From positions 1-7,023 of the forward strand of contig SKNI01000025.1 in NCBI GenBank assembly GCA_007120615.1: 7,023 nucleotides of DNA. Direction: 5' to 3'. Origin of the DNA: Myxococcales bacterium (GTDB lineage Bacteria > Myxococcota_A > Bradymonadia > Bradymonadales > Bradymonadaceae). Below are positions 6,027 to 7,023 of this stretch, piece by piece. The notes under the pieces are model-generated. The model saw nothing but the letters and a program-made list of their open reading frames with translations, did no database searches and was not told where the DNA came from. The number at the start of each line of letters is the position of its first letter. The first letter of the stretch is position 1. Both the position numbers and the translations under genes were made by a program.

Positions 6027-7023
6027 ATGAAACCTCTGAACAAACTCATCTATATCGCGCTCGTATTTTTCGTCTTTACTGCCGGCTGCGATCGCTGCCG
6101 CAGTAGCTCCGATGGACTCGAGCGCGCCGCCGATGCCCGCGTGACCACCCTCTCGGCCGCTCTGCCCGATACAGCCGACGCCGCCGTCGTGGTCCCCGAT
6201 CTGACTCAGATGCGCACCAGCGTCGACTTTGCCCTGGAGCGGGTCTCCCATTATCAGCCTCAGATTCGAACCGTTGAGGCTCAGATCGCACGAGAAATGG
6301 GCATTCGCATCACCGATGAGCAGAGCTGGAAAGACTCGGGCATCTCCACCGACGGATCGCTGATTTTGGCCATCGTCGGCAACCGCCCCGTGGTGGCCAC
6401 CTACGTCGATGATCGGCAGAAGTTCGAATCCCGCTTCATCGAGCGCATTCGCCGCTTCGCCGAGACCGAAACCCCGATCCGCTCGGAGACGATTAAAGGA
6501 CAGAGCTATAAGATCTCCGGTGATGATCCCGCCAGAGACATCGCCTGGTTCTACCGCGACTCCATGGTCTTTCTGGCCATGCCCCCGCTCGACGCCCTGG
6601 GCGCTTATAAGGCGGGAACGGCCATCTCTGTCATCAGCGGCGTCGCCGAGGTAACTCCCGAGACATCTCTCGGCGAGAGCGAGTCGTTTAAAGCATTTCG
6701 AAGCGGCCTGGGCGACCACTTTCCCATCAGCTTCTATGTCCACGCCGAGCGTTATTTTGAGCGACCCGCTACCGGCCCTCAGTCCGGAGTTGAGGCCGCC
6801 CTTGAAAGTCTGGTCGCCTGGTCTCAGTCCAACGCCGACGCCGCCGGCATCGGGGCCCGGGCCGACGAAAAACGACTCGAGTTGCGGGCCTTCGTCAGCG
6901 GAGACGAAGAACTCTTAGCTGAAGCTCGAAAAGCCTATACCAGTGAAGCCGACACCGATTGGAGCGGCATGCTCACGGAGCGAACCGTCCTCGGCATTCG
7001 AACCGGATTCGACCTCAGCCACG
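6027..7023 (+). CDS. Predicted lipoprotein of unknown function (3' truncated by window edge)
   Basis: The frame is open from the ATG to the window end, 332 residues with no stop. The N-terminus is a lipoprotein signal: Lys2 and Lys6, a hydrophobic core LIYIALVFFVF (7-17), then TAGC with Cys21 as the predicted lipidated residue. The lipobox is slightly weak because -3 is Thr rather than Leu. Asp follows Cys21, which in E. coli would favour retention at the inner membrane; whether that rule holds here is unknown. The mature part starts with a Ser-rich tether, then LPDTADAAVVVPDL (46-59), a mixed alpha/beta region with SLILAIVGNRPVVATYVDDRQKF (111-133), and a later segment around ISFYVHAERYF (234-244). 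This layout (protein that lists values as 'vvPDl', then 'D..kF') loosely recalls DUF3352-type surface proteins, but only weakly. I cannot assign a function. G/C-rich third positions match the neighbouring genes. Confidence 0.85.
   Translation, partial: MKPLNKLIYIALVFFVFTAGCDRCRSSSDGLERAADARVTTLSAALPDTADAAVVVPDLTQMRTSVDFALERVSHYQPQIRTVEAQIAREMGIRITDEQSWKDSGISTDGSLILAIVGNRPVVATYVDDRQKFESRFIERIRRFAETETPIRSETIKGQSYKISGDDPARDIAWFYRDSMVFLAMPPLDALGAYKAGTAISVISGVAEVTPETSLGESESFKAFRSGLGDHFPISFYVHAERYFERPATGPQSGVEAALESLVAWSQSNADAAGIGARADEKRLELRAFVSGDEELLAEARKAYTSEADTDWSGMLTERTVLGIRTGFDLSH

Noticed and set aside
5871..6743. A 290-codon open frame on the - strand opposite the lipoprotein
   Set aside because: The + strand frame has a Shine-Dalgarno, signal peptide and lipidation Cys. 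The - frame has none of these and runs into the terminator-like hairpin.

Overview
The window is GC-rich bacterial DNA, densely coded on the + strand. It holds seven genes, two of them cut by the window edges. The mix suggests a deltaproteobacterial-type organism, with Myxococcota or Bradymonadota as the best guess. The reasons are a membrane-anchored Pkn-type Ser/Thr kinase, acidic Thr-rich linkers, strong G/C preference at third codon positions, and a conserved bacterial isopenicillin-N-synthase-like oxygenase. This placement is inferred from style, not from a marker gene.

Region 1 (about 1-4789) looks like one operon of five genes with gaps of 24, 36, 31 and 14 bases. It runs: the 3' part of a Hanks-type Ser/Thr kinase with a C-terminal membrane anchor; an ABC ATPase; an ABC-2-type permease; a second ABC ATPase with a long Ser/Thr/Pro/Glu-rich N-terminal extension; and a second ABC-2-type permease. 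Both ATPases keep their ATP-binding and hydrolysis motifs and both permeases have about six predicted membrane segments. The region could encode two transporters or one asymmetric exporter, possibly controlled by the kinase. The substrate cannot be read from the sequence.

Region 2 (4790-5915) is a separate unit. A candidate promoter and a perfect 7-bp leader hairpin precede a strong Shine-Dalgarno and a 2-oxoglutarate/Fe(II) oxygenase of the isopenicillin N synthase-like family. A 19-bp hairpin follows it and is probably a transcription terminator.

Region 3 (5916-7023) has a weak candidate promoter overlapped by an inverted repeat. The first 332 residues of a predicted lipoprotein follow, and that gene runs off the right edge.

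No tRNA, rRNA, CRISPR array, insertion sequence or attachment site was seen. Many long reading frames on the - strand are antisense shadows of these genes.
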